Positions 26,262-34,909 of a DNA stretch of 48,934 nucleotides are shown here, one piece after another. The stretch spans positions 1-48,934 of the forward strand of contig QMZC01000005.1 in NCBI GenBank assembly GCA_003662995.1, read 5' to 3'. This stretch comes from Archaeoglobales archaeon. Its GTDB lineage: Archaea; Halobacteriota; Archaeoglobi; Archaeoglobales; Archaeoglobaceae. How positions within the stretch are numbered: position 1 is the stretch's first letter; every line of letters starts with the position of its first letter. Below the pieces are notes generated by a model. That model saw only the letters and a list, made by a program, of their open reading frames with translations. It was not told where the DNA came from and searched no databases. The position numbers were made by a program, and so were the translations under genes.

Positions 26262-26921
26262 TTACAACCCCTTGTAGCAGAACCACCAGTCGAAGCACTC
26301 AATCTCTCCAGCCTCTGCCATCTCCAATCTTTTCTTTGCTGTTCTTTCATCCGATGCCGGTGGTATTATTACCTTGTCGCCAATCAGCTCATTGTTGGGC
26401 CAGTTTGCAGGCATAGCAACCCCGTTCTGATCTGATGTTTGTAAGCCTTTAACCATCCTCAAAACCTCATCCATGTTTCTTCCCAATTCCTGCGGATAGT
26501 ACAGAATTGCCCTTATAACACCATTTGGGTCAACAATGAAAACAGCCCTAACCGTATTCGTGCCTTTGCCGGGATGAATCAATCCCAACCTCTTTGACAC
26601 CTCTCCTGTGTCATCTGCAATTACTGGAAATTTTATTTCAATATCCAACTTTTCCTTAATCCACTCAACCCACTTTATGTGGGAGAATACTTGGTCGATG
26701 CTCAAGCCTATAAGCTCGCATCCCAGCTTTTGAAATTCATCGTACCTTTTTTGGAAGGCAACAAATTCTGTTGTGCATACTGGAGTGAAATCTGCTGGAT
26801 GACTGAAGAATACGAACCACTTGCCCTTAAAATGCTCTGGCAAAAGCATTCTTCCATGGGTTGTTTGTACTTCTGTTTCAGGAAATTTTTCCCCCAATAA
26901 TGGAATACCCATACATTTCAC
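26262..26921 (-). CDS. Peroxiredoxin, archaeal Prx6-like 2-Cys type
   Basis: A 219-residue thiol peroxidase with the peroxidatic cysteine in [10 protein letters not shown] (Cys49) and two further cysteines near the C-terminus (Cys209 and Cys215 in [12 protein letters not shown]). The spacing matches the well-studied archaeal enzyme of Aeropyrum pernix, where these residues resolve the oxidised form. It should reduce hydrogen peroxide and organic peroxides. It directly follows the small regulator and precedes ferritin with no gap, so it is part of the anti-oxidant operon. AAATAGGAGGTGAAATG provides the start signal. Confidence 0.95.
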   Translation of the reverse strand: MKCMGIPLLGEKFPETEVQTTHGRMLLPEHFKGKWFVFFSHPADFTPVCTTEFVAFQKRYDEFQKLGCELIGLSIDQVFSHIKWVEWIKEKLDIEIKFPVIADDTGEVSKRLGLIHPGKGTNTVRAVFIVDPNGVIRAILYYPQELGRNMDEVLRMVKGLQTSDQNGVAMPANWPNNELIGDKVIIPPASDERTAKKRLEMAEAGEIECFDWWFCYKGL

Positions 26922-26936
26922 CTCCTATTTTTCTCC

Positions 26937-27113
26937 TCACTTAGGAGCGTAATAGCATCTCTTAGGAGAGTGGATTTTTCCCTCCCTCTTTAACTCCTTA
27001 ATAACTTTGGAGACTTCCTTACTTTCTACTCCAATCTTTTTGGCAATGTCTCCAGGTCTTAAAGGTTTATCAGATTGCTTTAAAACATCTAGCACAGCTC
27101 GCTTTATATCCAT
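26937..27113 (-). CDS. Small winged-helix regulator heading the anti-oxidant operon
   Basis: A 58-residue DNA-binding protein that is nearly only a winged helix: MDIKRAVLDVLKQ, then PGDIAKKIGVESKEVSKVIK (recognition helix) and EGKIHSPKRCYYAPK (wing). I prefer the ATG at 27113 to one 24 nt upstream, because AGGTGGT (forward 27118-27124) is correctly placed before it. It has one Cys in the wing, which might sense oxidation; that is speculation. As first gene of the peroxiredoxin-ferritin-SOR-rubrerythrin unit it is a good candidate for the operon's regulator. Confidence 0.75.
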   Translation of the reverse strand: MDIKRAVLDVLKQSDKPLRPGDIAKKIGVESKEVSKVIKELKREGKIHSPKRCYYAPK

Positions 27114-27137
27114 ACTAACCACCTGTTTACTTTTCAT

Positions 27138-27216
27138 TACGTTTTCTTAAAAATTTATAAACTTTTTTTTCGAAAATCGAACTAAAGAGTTAAATAGTAA
27201 TAAAAAAAGGTTTGGT
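27138..27216. promoter_or_regulatory. Divergent promoter region between anti-oxidant operon and Lrp-like gene
   Basis: On the minus strand GTTTATAAATTT (forward 27151-27162) is a good TATA box, placing the start of the anti-oxidant transcript near 27130 with a short leader containing AGGTGGT. The plus-strand Lrp-like gene starts about 60 nt away. Either neighbouring regulator could bind here. Confidence 0.5.
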
Positions 27217-27633
27217 GTGGATAGCAAAGATAGGATGATAATTTTAAAACTCTTGGAGAACGCAAGGATTCCAAAAACGAGAATAGCGGAGATTATTGGA
27301 ATTAGTGAGACTGCTGTAAGAAAGAGGATATCCAATCTTGAAAGAAAGGGAGTAATTTTGGGTTATAGAGCTATTGTGGATTTTAAGAAGGCAGACATGT
27401 TTGTATCTCTGACGGGGGTTGATGTCAAGCCTGAGAATATCTGGAAGGTCATTGCAACTTTGAAAGATATGAGGGAGGTAAAAACTGTAATGCTAACTTC
27501 GGGTGACCATACAATAATGGTAGAGGTCATTGGAGAATCTCTTGATGATTTGTTGAATCTGCATGACAAAATCTCAAAGTTTGAGGGGGTTGAAAGGGTC
27601 TGCCCTTCGATGGTTTTGGAAGTAATTAAGTAA
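27217..27633 (+). CDS. Lrp/AsnC-family transcriptional regulator
   Basis: A 138-residue protein with the N-terminal helix-turn-helix (NARIPKTRIAEIIGISETAV, residues 15-34, then RKRISNLERKGVI) and a C-terminal RAM ligand-binding and assembly domain (TVMLTSGDHTIMVEVIGESL). Lrp-type regulators in archaea sense amino acids or act as global regulators. It is divergent from the anti-oxidant operon, so it may control it or itself. The GTG start is the only one giving the full helix-turn-helix domain. Confidence 0.88.
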   Translation: MDSKDRMIILKLLENARIPKTRIAEIIGISETAVRKRISNLERKGVILGYRAIVDFKKADMFVSLTGVDVKPENIWKVIATLKDMREVKTVMLTSGDHTIMVEVIGESLDDLLNLHDKISKFEGVERVCPSMVLEVIK

Positions 27634-27667
27634 CAAGTTGTAGTTGTGAAATAAAAAAATACAATCA

Positions 27668-29914
27668 TCAACTACATTTCGAAAATCCGCACATCCTGCA
27701 GGTCATACAACCTTCTCCATACTCCAAAATGTTCCCACACTCGGGACAAACACCACCGATGAGCTTGGTCTTATGCTCTTCTTTAATCTCCTCAGTGAAC
27801 TCCGTTAAAGGCTTGATTCCGTGTAAATCTACGCTTATTTTTCTGTATTCTCCCTTTAAATGCTTTTCCAAAACCTTAGCAACACCGTCGGCACAGGATG
27901 TGATAATTTCACCTTCATCAAAGCCTATGGATGGACATCTAATTCCCTTAAGCTGCCTTATTAACGCTTCTGGGTTTACCCAGCTCCTCAAAGCAATCGA
28001 CAATAGCCTGCCAATAGCTTCTGTTTGTGATGCAGCACAACCCCCACTTTTGCCAAGCTGCACAAATACCTCAGCAATTCCATGTTCATCTTCGTTAATT
28101 GTAACGTACAAAGCACCGCAACCGGTCTTAGTTTCTATTGTTCTACCAGCAGTTATCTTAGGTCTTGGTCTCGGTTCAATGTATCCAATGGGCTTTTTGG
28201 GCCATCTCTTTTCATCTTCCTTCTTCTTAACTCTCAAAACCTGCTCTTCTCTGCTTCCATCTCTGTAAATCGTCAATCCCTTACATCCAAGTTCGTAAGC
28301 AAGCATGAACGCTTTCTCAACATCTTTTCTTGTTGCATTATTTGGCATGTTGATGGTTTTGCTAACAGCATTGTCCGTGTATTTTTGGAATGCTGCCTGC
28401 ATTCTGACATGCCATTCAGCATCAATATCCAATGCACACTTGAATACCCTTCTTATCTCCTCAGGAATCTCGTGTATTTCCTGAATGCTACCGCTCTCAG
28501 CAATCCTTGCCAACATTTCGTCGTTGTACAAATTCAATTGCTTAAGCACATCTTCAAATATGGGATTGATCTCGAAAAACTCCTCTCCATCCAGTATGTG
28601 CATTCTTTTGAATGCTAAGGCGTAGATTGGTTCAATACCGCTTGAACAATTTGCAATTATGCTTATGGTGCCAGTTGGTGCAATCGTCGTTGTTGTTGCG
28701 TTTCGAATCTTTATCCCCTTCTTCTCCCAAACACTACCCTTCCAATTTGGGAAAACACCTCTCTCCTCAGCTAAAGCTTGAGAGGCTTTGTGAGATTCTG
28801 ACTGAATGAACGACATTAATTTTTCAGCTAATTCTATTGCTTCATCGCTGTCGTAGGGTATTTTTAGTTTAAACAGCAAATCCGCCCATCCCATTACGCC
28901 TAATCCAATCTTTCTGTTTGCTTTCGTGTTTTCTTCAATTTCTTTCAATGGATACTTGTTCATGTCGATAACATCGTCCAAAAACCTAACACAGAGCCAT
29001 ACAATTTCTTTAAGCCACTCCCAATCAATTTCATCGTTCACAACAAACTTTGAGACGTTTATGCTGCCGAGATTGCAAGATTCATACGGTAGCAAAGGTT
29101 GTTCGCCACAAGGATTTGTCGCCTCAATCTTGCCAACGTGGGGTGTTGGGTTGTGTTTGTTTATCTCATCGATGAAAATCATTCCCGGCTCCCCATTACG
29201 CCAAGCACCTTCAACAATCAAATTGAATATTTTTCTTGCCGGAATTCTCTTCACAACTTCTCCAGTTCTTGGATTTATTAAATCGTATTCCTCATCCTTC
29301 TTCAAAGCCTCAAAAAAATTGTTTGTGACAGCAACGCTTATATTGAAGTTCCTTAAAACCCCCTCCTCCCACTTTGCCGTAATAAATTCCTCAATGTCTG
29401 GATGATGAACGTTTAAAACACCCATGTTTGCCCCACGTCTTTTACCACCCTGCTTTATTTGCTCTGTTGCCGCATCAAATATCTTCATAAATGAGACTGG
29501 ACCGCTCGCCACACCCATTGTTGATTTGACGATGTCTCCTTTTGGTCTTAGCCTTGAAAAGCTAAAGCCAGTCCCTCCCCCACTCTTTTGGACTTTAGCC
29601 ATATCCCACAAGGCTTTGAATATTCCATCTATTGAATCTTCAACTGGAATGACAAAGCATGCTGAGAGCTGACTCAATTCAGTCCCAGCGTTCATGAGAG
29701 TTGGGCTATTGGGCATGAAGAGTTGTTCATCCATCATCTCGTAAAACGGTTTAGCGTACTTTTTTACATCGTTTCCATAATTTTCCTCAGCTTTAGCGAT
29801 GGCGTTTGCTACTCTCCTCAACATCTGCTCAGGCGTCTCTATTGGGTTTCCCTCCTCATCTTTAAGCAGATATCTCTTCTGCAACACAACCTCAGCAGTC
29901 TTTGACAGCTCCAT
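27668..29914 (-). CDS. nrdJ: Adenosylcobalamin-dependent ribonucleotide reductase (class II)
   Basis: A 748-residue enzyme that makes deoxynucleotides using vitamin B12, independent of oxygen. Recognisable are QLSACFVIPVEDS, the active-site region ATNPCGEQPLLPYESCNLGS, the substrate loop IAPTGTISIIANCSSG, a TSCxxLP-like C-terminal region and a Cys-rich tail (CPECG, CMTCRMCG) that handles reduction of the active-site disulfide. No ATP-cone is seen at the N-terminus. The ATG at 29914 has GGTGGTT just upstream and is preferred over the GTG at 29959, which lies in a TATA-like leader. It is a single-gene unit. Confidence 0.95.
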   Translation of the reverse strand: MELSKTAEVVLQKRYLLKDEEGNPIETPEQMLRRVANAIAKAEENYGNDVKKYAKPFYEMMDEQLFMPNSPTLMNAGTELSQLSACFVIPVEDSIDGIFKALWDMAKVQKSGGGTGFSFSRLRPKGDIVKSTMGVASGPVSFMKIFDAATEQIKQGGKRRGANMGVLNVHHPDIEEFITAKWEEGVLRNFNISVAVTNNFFEALKKDEEYDLINPRTGEVVKRIPARKIFNLIVEGAWRNGEPGMIFIDEINKHNPTPHVGKIEATNPCGEQPLLPYESCNLGSINVSKFVVNDEIDWEWLKEIVWLCVRFLDDVIDMNKYPLKEIEENTKANRKIGLGVMGWADLLFKLKIPYDSDEAIELAEKLMSFIQSESHKASQALAEERGVFPNWKGSVWEKKGIKIRNATTTTIAPTGTISIIANCSSGIEPIYALAFKRMHILDGEEFFEINPIFEDVLKQLNLYNDEMLARIAESGSIQEIHEIPEEIRRVFKCALDIDAEWHVRMQAAFQKYTDNAVSKTINMPNNATRKDVEKAFMLAYELGCKGLTIYRDGSREEQVLRVKKKEDEKRWPKKPIGYIEPRPRPKITAGRTIETKTGCGALYVTINEDEHGIAEVFVQLGKSGGCAASQTEAIGRLLSIALRSWVNPEALIRQLKGIRCPSIGFDEGEIITSCADGVAKVLEKHLKGEYRKISVDLHGIKPLTEFTEEIKEEHKTKLIGGVCPECGNILEYGEGCMTCRMCGFSKCS

Positions 29915-29959
29915 TGAACCACCATTTATAGTAGGCTTGTAAATATTTAAGCTGTTCAC

Positions 29960-30402
29960 TGGAAACGTAGGCTTTGTTGCTACTGTTTACATGTAATAAA
30001 TAAAATTTGATTATTTAGCTATGGTAATTTGTTTGTATGTTGTAAAATCTAAAATAGAAATAGTGTTTTGTCAACCTTTTTATTAAGTACAATCTTATAA
30101 GAGAATTTAAAGTAAATAAATGCAAGCATGGTTGATTTTAAAAATTTAAATAACAATGTTTTTGTGTTTTATTCCTCGTTGTAAGAGTACCTTCTAAGCT
30201 TCAATTTTTAATCAATTTCCCAACGGTTCATAGTTGCTGAGTTTTTTATGTTTTATTTGCATAACTTCATTAAATTGAGAAGGAAAAATTCAAGTATTTC
30301 ATCTTCCACACTTCATAGTGAAGTTTCCTGAAAAGATTGTGGGAAATTAGAGTTAAGCGAAAGGGCAAAGTTAAATATAATGAAACAATGAGGGAGAATG
30401 CT
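29960..30402. other. A+T-rich intergenic region between nrdJ and the methyltransferase gene
   Basis: This region of over 400 nt contains no convincing gene. An 18-codon frame from 30129 has no ribosome-binding site. Two TATA-like blocks are visible: one for nrdJ (around TTAAATATTTAC, 29940-29951) and one for the methyltransferase (TTAAATATAAT, about 30372-30382). It marks the left edge of the probably transferred segment. Confidence 0.5.
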
Positions 30403-31740
30403 ATGAAAGAGAAAACAAGGAATGAAAAAATAAAGAATGTTCAACTCACAATGTTTGGAACAAACGAATTCCCAACATATGAGGAGATTGTAGCAGAATA
30501 TTCAAAAGAGTTTGAAAAATATGTAATCCCGAAAGGAGACAATATATTTGGATTCTGGATGCAAACTTTAGCAGATTTGGAACTTCTTGATTTAGAGCTT
30601 CAAGGTCTTGCGGATTGGTATAAAATTGACCCCATAAAAAGAAATGTTGAATTAAAAGGGGATATTGAAACTATAAGAAAAAGAATAGCTCACCTGGAAA
30701 TTGTTAAAGGGAGGAGAACATTATACACTGATTTTATAGACTTATATGGTGATACAAATGCCTATGCATTCCACAACTTATATCCATACAAAGGTAAATT
30801 TTATCCGCGTGTTGTAAGGACTCTCATAAATGCGTTTGGATTGAAAGAAGAGGATACAATATTAGATCCTTTTAATGGTTCTGGGACTACAACCCATGAA
30901 GCATCTTTAATGGGCATTAAAAGCGTGGGAATAGATATAACTCCAATGGGGGTTATGTTGGCGAGATTGAAAAATGAACTCCTTTTCTTGTCTTACGATG
31001 ATTTAAATTTTTCTTTTGAAGATTTTATTGAAATTTTAAAAGCAATACATAGCAAAAACTGGTCGCATCATAATAAGACAATAGAAAATTTAATGCTTGT
31101 AATTTATTTCGATACAATAGATGCTTTTTCCAGAACTACGAGATATAATAAAAAAGGAAAAGAAGGCTTATTTATTGAAAAATTTATGTACATAAAAAAA
31201 TGCTACGAAAAATTAATCCGGCTAAAGGAGAAGTGGGAGCTAAAATTCGTGAAGGCAGATATTTATGAAGGGGATACTCTCGAACTTAAGAATAAGCACC
31301 CCAATTTCAAAGAGAAATTTGACGCGATAATCACAAGTCCACCATATTATTTCTCGATAGACTATGTGGGTAAAGACAAAATAGCTTATGAGTATCTTGG
31401 AGTAAACATGAAAGAGATCGAATCCAAATATCTTGGAATGAAAAATACACTATCCAAAAAGAAATACGGCAACTTACCATCGAAAGTGATTCTTTACTAT
31501 GAAGATCTACGAAAATCTATTGAAAATATGTTTTGGGCATTGAAACCGGGCGGAAAAATTGCTATTATAGTGGGCGACAGCACCGTTGGAGGTAAAAAGA
31601 TTCCCACAACTATGATGACCAAAAAATTTTGTGAAGAGGTGGGATTTAAGTTTAAAAAGTTGATATTCAATCCCCTTTTAGGTGCAAGGAATAGGGCAAT
31701 TAGAGGAGAAAGTATAATAATATGTGAAAAAGCGAAGTGA
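30403..31740 (+). CDS. DNA methyltransferase (SPPY, N4-cytosine/N6-adenine type) of a probable R-M system
   Basis: An amino-methyltransferase. AdoMet-binding motif I is ILDPFNGSGTTTHEASLMG (about residue 154 from this start), and the catalytic motif IV is ITSPPYYFSIDYVG (about residue 309). SPPY favours N4-cytosine methylation. The order motif I then IV, with about 150 residues between, is not the usual beta-class order. The late segment PGGKIAIIVGDSTVGG is also typical. The frame is open from a TTG at 30337. I prefer ATG 30403, about 25 nt after a TATA-like TTAAATATAAT. An unknown protein follows 6 nt later and is likely the cognate endonuclease. The A+T-rich coding DNA differs from its neighbours, suggesting transfer. 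Confidence 0.85.
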   Translation: MKEKTRNEKIKNVQLTMFGTNEFPTYEEIVAEYSKEFEKYVIPKGDNIFGFWMQTLADLELLDLELQGLADWYKIDPIKRNVELKGDIETIRKRIAHLEIVKGRRTLYTDFIDLYGDTNAYAFHNLYPYKGKFYPRVVRTLINAFGLKEEDTILDPFNGSGTTTHEASLMGIKSVGIDITPMGVMLARLKNELLFLSYDDLNFSFEDFIEILKAIHSKNWSHHNKTIENLMLVIYFDTIDAFSRTTRYNKKGKEGLFIEKFMYIKKCYEKLIRLKEKWELKFVKADIYEGDTLELKNKHPNFKEKFDAIITSPPYYFSIDYVGKDKIAYEYLGVNMKEIESKYLGMKNTLSKKKYGNLPSKVILYYEDLRKSIENMFWALKPGGKIAIIVGDSTVGGKKIPTTMMTKKFCEEVGFKFKKLIFNPLLGARNRAIRGESIIICEKAK

Positions 31741-31746
31741 ACGGCA

Positions 31747-33018
31747 ATGAAGAAGAGGAATATGCTTTGCATAAAAAGAAAGGAATCTCTTGATGTTGGT
31801 CATTTAATTCTATACAACCCCTACAAAAACATACTCTCGAATTTCATGGAATTAGCAACCAAAAAAGAAGCAAAAGATTTTGATCCTGTAGCGAAAGTGT
31901 ATCATGGTTTACTCAGCGCTCCTCCCGAAATAAGAGAATATTACGAAGCGCTATTGGGAGTCACTTCATACTATCAAGCAAGTAAAGGTGGAAGAGGAAG
32001 ATACATCGAGAAAAAATTAGCATCGTCCTTTGAATTCTGCTCATTAGATGTAAAACTAAGTCAAATTCCTTTTTGGTTAACATATCCAGCAATTCATAGG
32101 AAGAAGGGAATTTTTACACTTCAAGGCTTATCTGCTTCTGAGAAGAAATCAATTCGCAGGTTTCATTGGGATTGGATTGGAGAGAAAGATGAAGAAACTG
32201 ATTTAGGAAGTGTAATAAAAAACGAAAAAGTAATGGTATTGATGGAAATAAAGAATAGAGTAGATTCTGGTGGAACAGCAGCACGAAGGGAAATATGGAC
32301 ATCGCAAAAATTTGGAGTAATATTGGATCATCTCATAGAGGACAAAAAGATTTATCGAAAACATGAAGAAGGAGAAGTTAAAGATTTTACTTTTGCAGAA
32401 ATGCTTTTACATTTTGATATACACCATCTTGAAATGTACATAGGAATTCTCTTTGATATAACAGATTCTCCTGCTAGTATTGATGCCGATAAAAGAAATG
32501 GTTTTTATTCATCAAGTAAAGAAGGATTTAATTATTTATTGAGCAAGATGAGGGATTCCAAAAAGTTTGACATTATAGATGTAGATGATGAAAAACTACA
32601 AGTTGAAGTTAGGCACAGACTTTCTGGTATAACAATAAAGTGTGGTGCCTTATATGGAGATGAGGTGACAGAGAAACTTTTTAGACAGAGAACTCCTGTT
32701 TCTGATTTATTATTGCTGAGATATGATGATATATGGCTTTCTCAATTAATAGCAATAAGTGAAAGAGCAAATCTGTTGAAATATGGTAAAAATTATACAA
32801 TTATATTTAGAAATCTGCTCATAAAAGATTGGAATGTGAGAAAGCTATATGATGAGTTTATAACTTCTGAAGGGTCTGAAGAAGCTTTGAATAATCTTGT
32901 GGAGTATATAATTAAGAAACATAGTGAAATTTTTCCATCTGAATTATGCTCACCATCTACCGAAAAGGATGAGTATCTGGCTGATGTGATTCAATTCTTA
33001 GGAGCTGTGGAAGCATAG
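31747..33018 (+). CDS. Putative type II restriction endonuclease partnered with the methyltransferase
   Basis: A 423-residue protein I cannot place in a named family. Its position 6 nt after a solitary DNA methyltransferase, and the segment ETDLGSVIKNEKVMVLMEIK (about residues 153-172), followed by NRVDSGGTAARREIW, suggest a PD-(D/E)XK catalytic core: acidic residue, spacer, E-x-K. The basic RRFHWDWIGEKDE just before and the long C-terminal half (about 220-423) without motifs could bind the DNA target. There are no membrane helices. The composition matches the methyltransferase gene (A+T-rich, AGA/ATA codons), so the pair probably arrived together. Enzyme activity and target are unknown. Confidence 0.6.
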   Translation: MKKRNMLCIKRKESLDVGHLILYNPYKNILSNFMELATKKEAKDFDPVAKVYHGLLSAPPEIREYYEALLGVTSYYQASKGGRGRYIEKKLASSFEFCSLDVKLSQIPFWLTYPAIHRKKGIFTLQGLSASEKKSIRRFHWDWIGEKDEETDLGSVIKNEKVMVLMEIKNRVDSGGTAARREIWTSQKFGVILDHLIEDKKIYRKHEEGEVKDFTFAEMLLHFDIHHLEMYIGILFDITDSPASIDADKRNGFYSSSKEGFNYLLSKMRDSKKFDIIDVDDEKLQVEVRHRLSGITIKCGALYGDEVTEKLFRQRTPVSDLLLLRYDDIWLSQLIAISERANLLKYGKNYTIIFRNLLIKDWNVRKLYDEFITSEGSEEALNNLVEYIIKKHSEIFPSELCSPSTEKDEYLADVIQFLGAVEA

Positions 33019-33249
33019 TTTCCATCTTTGCCCTTCACTAACAGCGAGTATGCTGTTTGCTCTCGCTCATCTAAATGCTCGGCAAACCTTGCACTTCGCC
33101 TTTAACAGCTTTGTTGATTGTCTATGCCAGATGACGATCTACAACTATCAGAAACTCCACTAATTCAACTTTTCCCACTTATAGCCTAATAGAAATGCTT
33201 AAATATACAATATGTAAATGAGCATTAATGATGGGAAAAAGCATGGGTG
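33019..33249. promoter_or_regulatory. Intergenic region with trp operon promoter
   Basis: Between the putative endonuclease and trpC. The last 60 nt hold a TATA-like CTTAAATATAC (33198-33208), so the trp transcript likely starts near 33230 with a short leader. No attenuator-like hairpin or Trp-rich leader peptide is seen. The part from 33019 to about 33150 is less A+T-rich than the endonuclease gene. On the minus strand it gives a short protein-like frame without start, possibly a gene remnant. Confidence 0.45.
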
Positions 33250-33930
33250 ATGGACTTTGGTTTGGCTGAGATGATCAAGTTATACAAAAACGAAGTAAAT
33301 CCCATAATAGCGGAAATCAAGGTTTATTCACCAAAACACGGAGATCTGCTTGGAAAGAGAGATCCAATTGAAATAATGGAAATCTATGAGAGATGCGGGG
33401 TTGTGGGGATTTCGTATATAACTGCCAAGGAGTTTAAAGGCGATTTTGAGCTTTTCAGAAGGATATGTGAGGGGTCAAATCTACCAGTCTTAAGGAAGGA
33501 TTTTGTAATGGACAAACATGAGATCGAAAAAACAGCTGAGGTAGAAGCTTCAGCGATCTTGCTTATTGCAAGGTTTCTGAAGGATAAAACATCGGAATTC
33601 GTTGATTATTCATTGGAACATGGATTGGAGACGCTTGTTGAAGTCCATTCAATTGAAGATGTAGCAATTGCAAAGCAAACGAAAACAACAATGATAGGCA
33701 TAAACAACAGGGACATAACGAAATTGGAGAAAGATGATGGCAGTGTGTGCATAACGGAAAAATTGTGTAATTATTTGCCAAACAGGGTTTTAAGGGTTAG
33801 TGAGAGCGGAATAAGAACGATCGATGACTTGAGAAGGGCTTTGAGAGTTGCTGATGCTGCTTTAATCGGCACCGCTTTTATGGTTGCTGAGGATGTTGAG
33901 AAGGTTGTGAAGGAGTTCGTAAAGAGGTGA
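33250..33930 (+). CDS. trpC: Indole-3-glycerol-phosphate synthase
   Basis: A TIM-barrel enzyme that closes the indole ring in tryptophan synthesis. Catalytic residues appear in IAEIKVYSPKHGDL (Glu and Lys of strand 1), LRKDFVMD (Lys of strand 3), LVEVHS (Glu), INNRD and VSESGI (phosphate site). At 226 residues it lacks the extra N-terminal helix of longer bacterial forms, as usual in archaea. A GTG at 33247 directly before the ATG could also be the start. It opens a trpCDEGF-X-BA operon and is four nt from trpD. Confidence 0.93.
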   Translation: MDFGLAEMIKLYKNEVNPIIAEIKVYSPKHGDLLGKRDPIEIMEIYERCGVVGISYITAKEFKGDFELFRRICEGSNLPVLRKDFVMDKHEIEKTAEVEASAILLIARFLKDKTSEFVDYSLEHGLETLVEVHSIEDVAIAKQTKTTMIGINNRDITKLEKDDGSVCITEKLCNYLPNRVLRVSESGIRTIDDLRRALRVADAALIGTAFMVAEDVEKVVKEFVKR

Positions 33931-33934
33931 TTCA

Positions 33935-34909
33935 ATGCTCGACATAATAGCTAATGGCAAAGATTTGAGTTTTGAGCAGGCTTACGAACTCTTTGATGCG
34001 ATGCTGAACGAGAGCGAAATCAAAATTGCTGCCTATCTTGCAGCAATGCAGGCAAAGAACTATACCGCTGAGGAGATTGCGGGGTTGGCAAAGGCTATGA
34101 GAGACAAAGCCTTAGAGGTTGATTTTGGTATCGTTGCTGATACTTGCGGGACTGGCGGAGATGGTTTTGCCACGATAAACGTGAGCACGGCATCATCTTT
34201 GCTATTGTCGTGCTTTGTTAGGGTTGCGAAGCACGGGAACTTTTCGGTAACCTCAAAAAGCGGATCTGCAGACGTTTTGAGAGAATTGGGGATTGAAATA
34301 GAGTTACCACCAAAAAAAGCACAGCGATGCATCGAAAAAACCAACTTTGCATTTCTATTAGCTCCAAACTACCACCCAGCTTTAAGAAAAATAATGCCGA
34401 TCAGGAGGGAGCTTGGAATAAGAACAATATTCAATGTGCTCGGCCCTTTAGCTAACCCCGCAAATCCAGCCTATCAATTGGTTGGGGTGTATTCTTCCGA
34501 TTTAGTTGGGAAGATTGCGAACGCTTTGAAGATACTTGGTGTAAAGAAAGCATTGGTTGTACATGGAGACGGGTTGGATGAAGTAAGTCCAAGCAGTGAG
34601 ACGATCGTTGCAGAAGTTGGTAAAACGGTAGAAATTTATAAGATTTGCCCGGAGGATTTTGGAATTACTAAAACAAGAACAATACCATGCAACTCGGCAA
34701 AGAAGAGTGCTAGGAGGATTCTGAAGGTGTTTGCGGGAGTTATGAACGAGGATGCGAATTTTGTCCTTGTCAATGCATCGGCAGCTTTGTGTGCTTGCAA
34801 AATTGCCTCTGATTTCAAAGAGGGAGTTGAGATTGTGAAGAATGCAATTTTTGAGGGAGACGTTTTGGCGAAGGTGAGAGAGGTGAGGGATGTTAGCAAA
34901 GAAGCTTGA
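33935..34909 (+). CDS. trpD: Anthranilate phosphoribosyltransferase
   Basis: A 324-residue enzyme that joins anthranilate to PRPP. Characteristic are DTCGTGGDGFATINVSTA (PRPP-binding loop, about residues 69-86), KHGNFSVTSKSGSADVLREL and IRTIFNVLGPLANPA. The second metal-binding acidic pair is in VHGDGLDEVSP. It is not fused to TrpG, which is separately encoded. The gene overlaps the start of trpE by 20 nt, indicating translational coupling. Confidence 0.95.
   Translation: MLDIIANGKDLSFEQAYELFDAMLNESEIKIAAYLAAMQAKNYTAEEIAGLAKAMRDKALEVDFGIVADTCGTGGDGFATINVSTASSLLLSCFVRVAKHGNFSVTSKSGSADVLRELGIEIELPPKKAQRCIEKTNFAFLLAPNYHPALRKIMPIRRELGIRTIFNVLGPLANPANPAYQLVGVYSSDLVGKIANALKILGVKKALVVHGDGLDEVSPSSETIVAEVGKTVEIYKICPEDFGITKTRTIPCNSAKKSARRILKVFAGVMNEDANFVLVNASAALCACKIASDFKEGVEIVKNAIFEGDVLAKVREVRDVSKEA

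Noticed and set aside
27729-28618. Plus-strand frames of about 180 codons opposite nrdJ
   Set aside because: Shadows of the ribonucleotide reductase gene; composition typical of antisense frames.
33003-33101. Minus-strand protein-like stretch (AEHLDEREQTAYSLLVKG) at the end of the putative endonuclease
   Set aside because: Only some 35 codons without start or upstream continuation; may be a gene remnant but cannot be supported.
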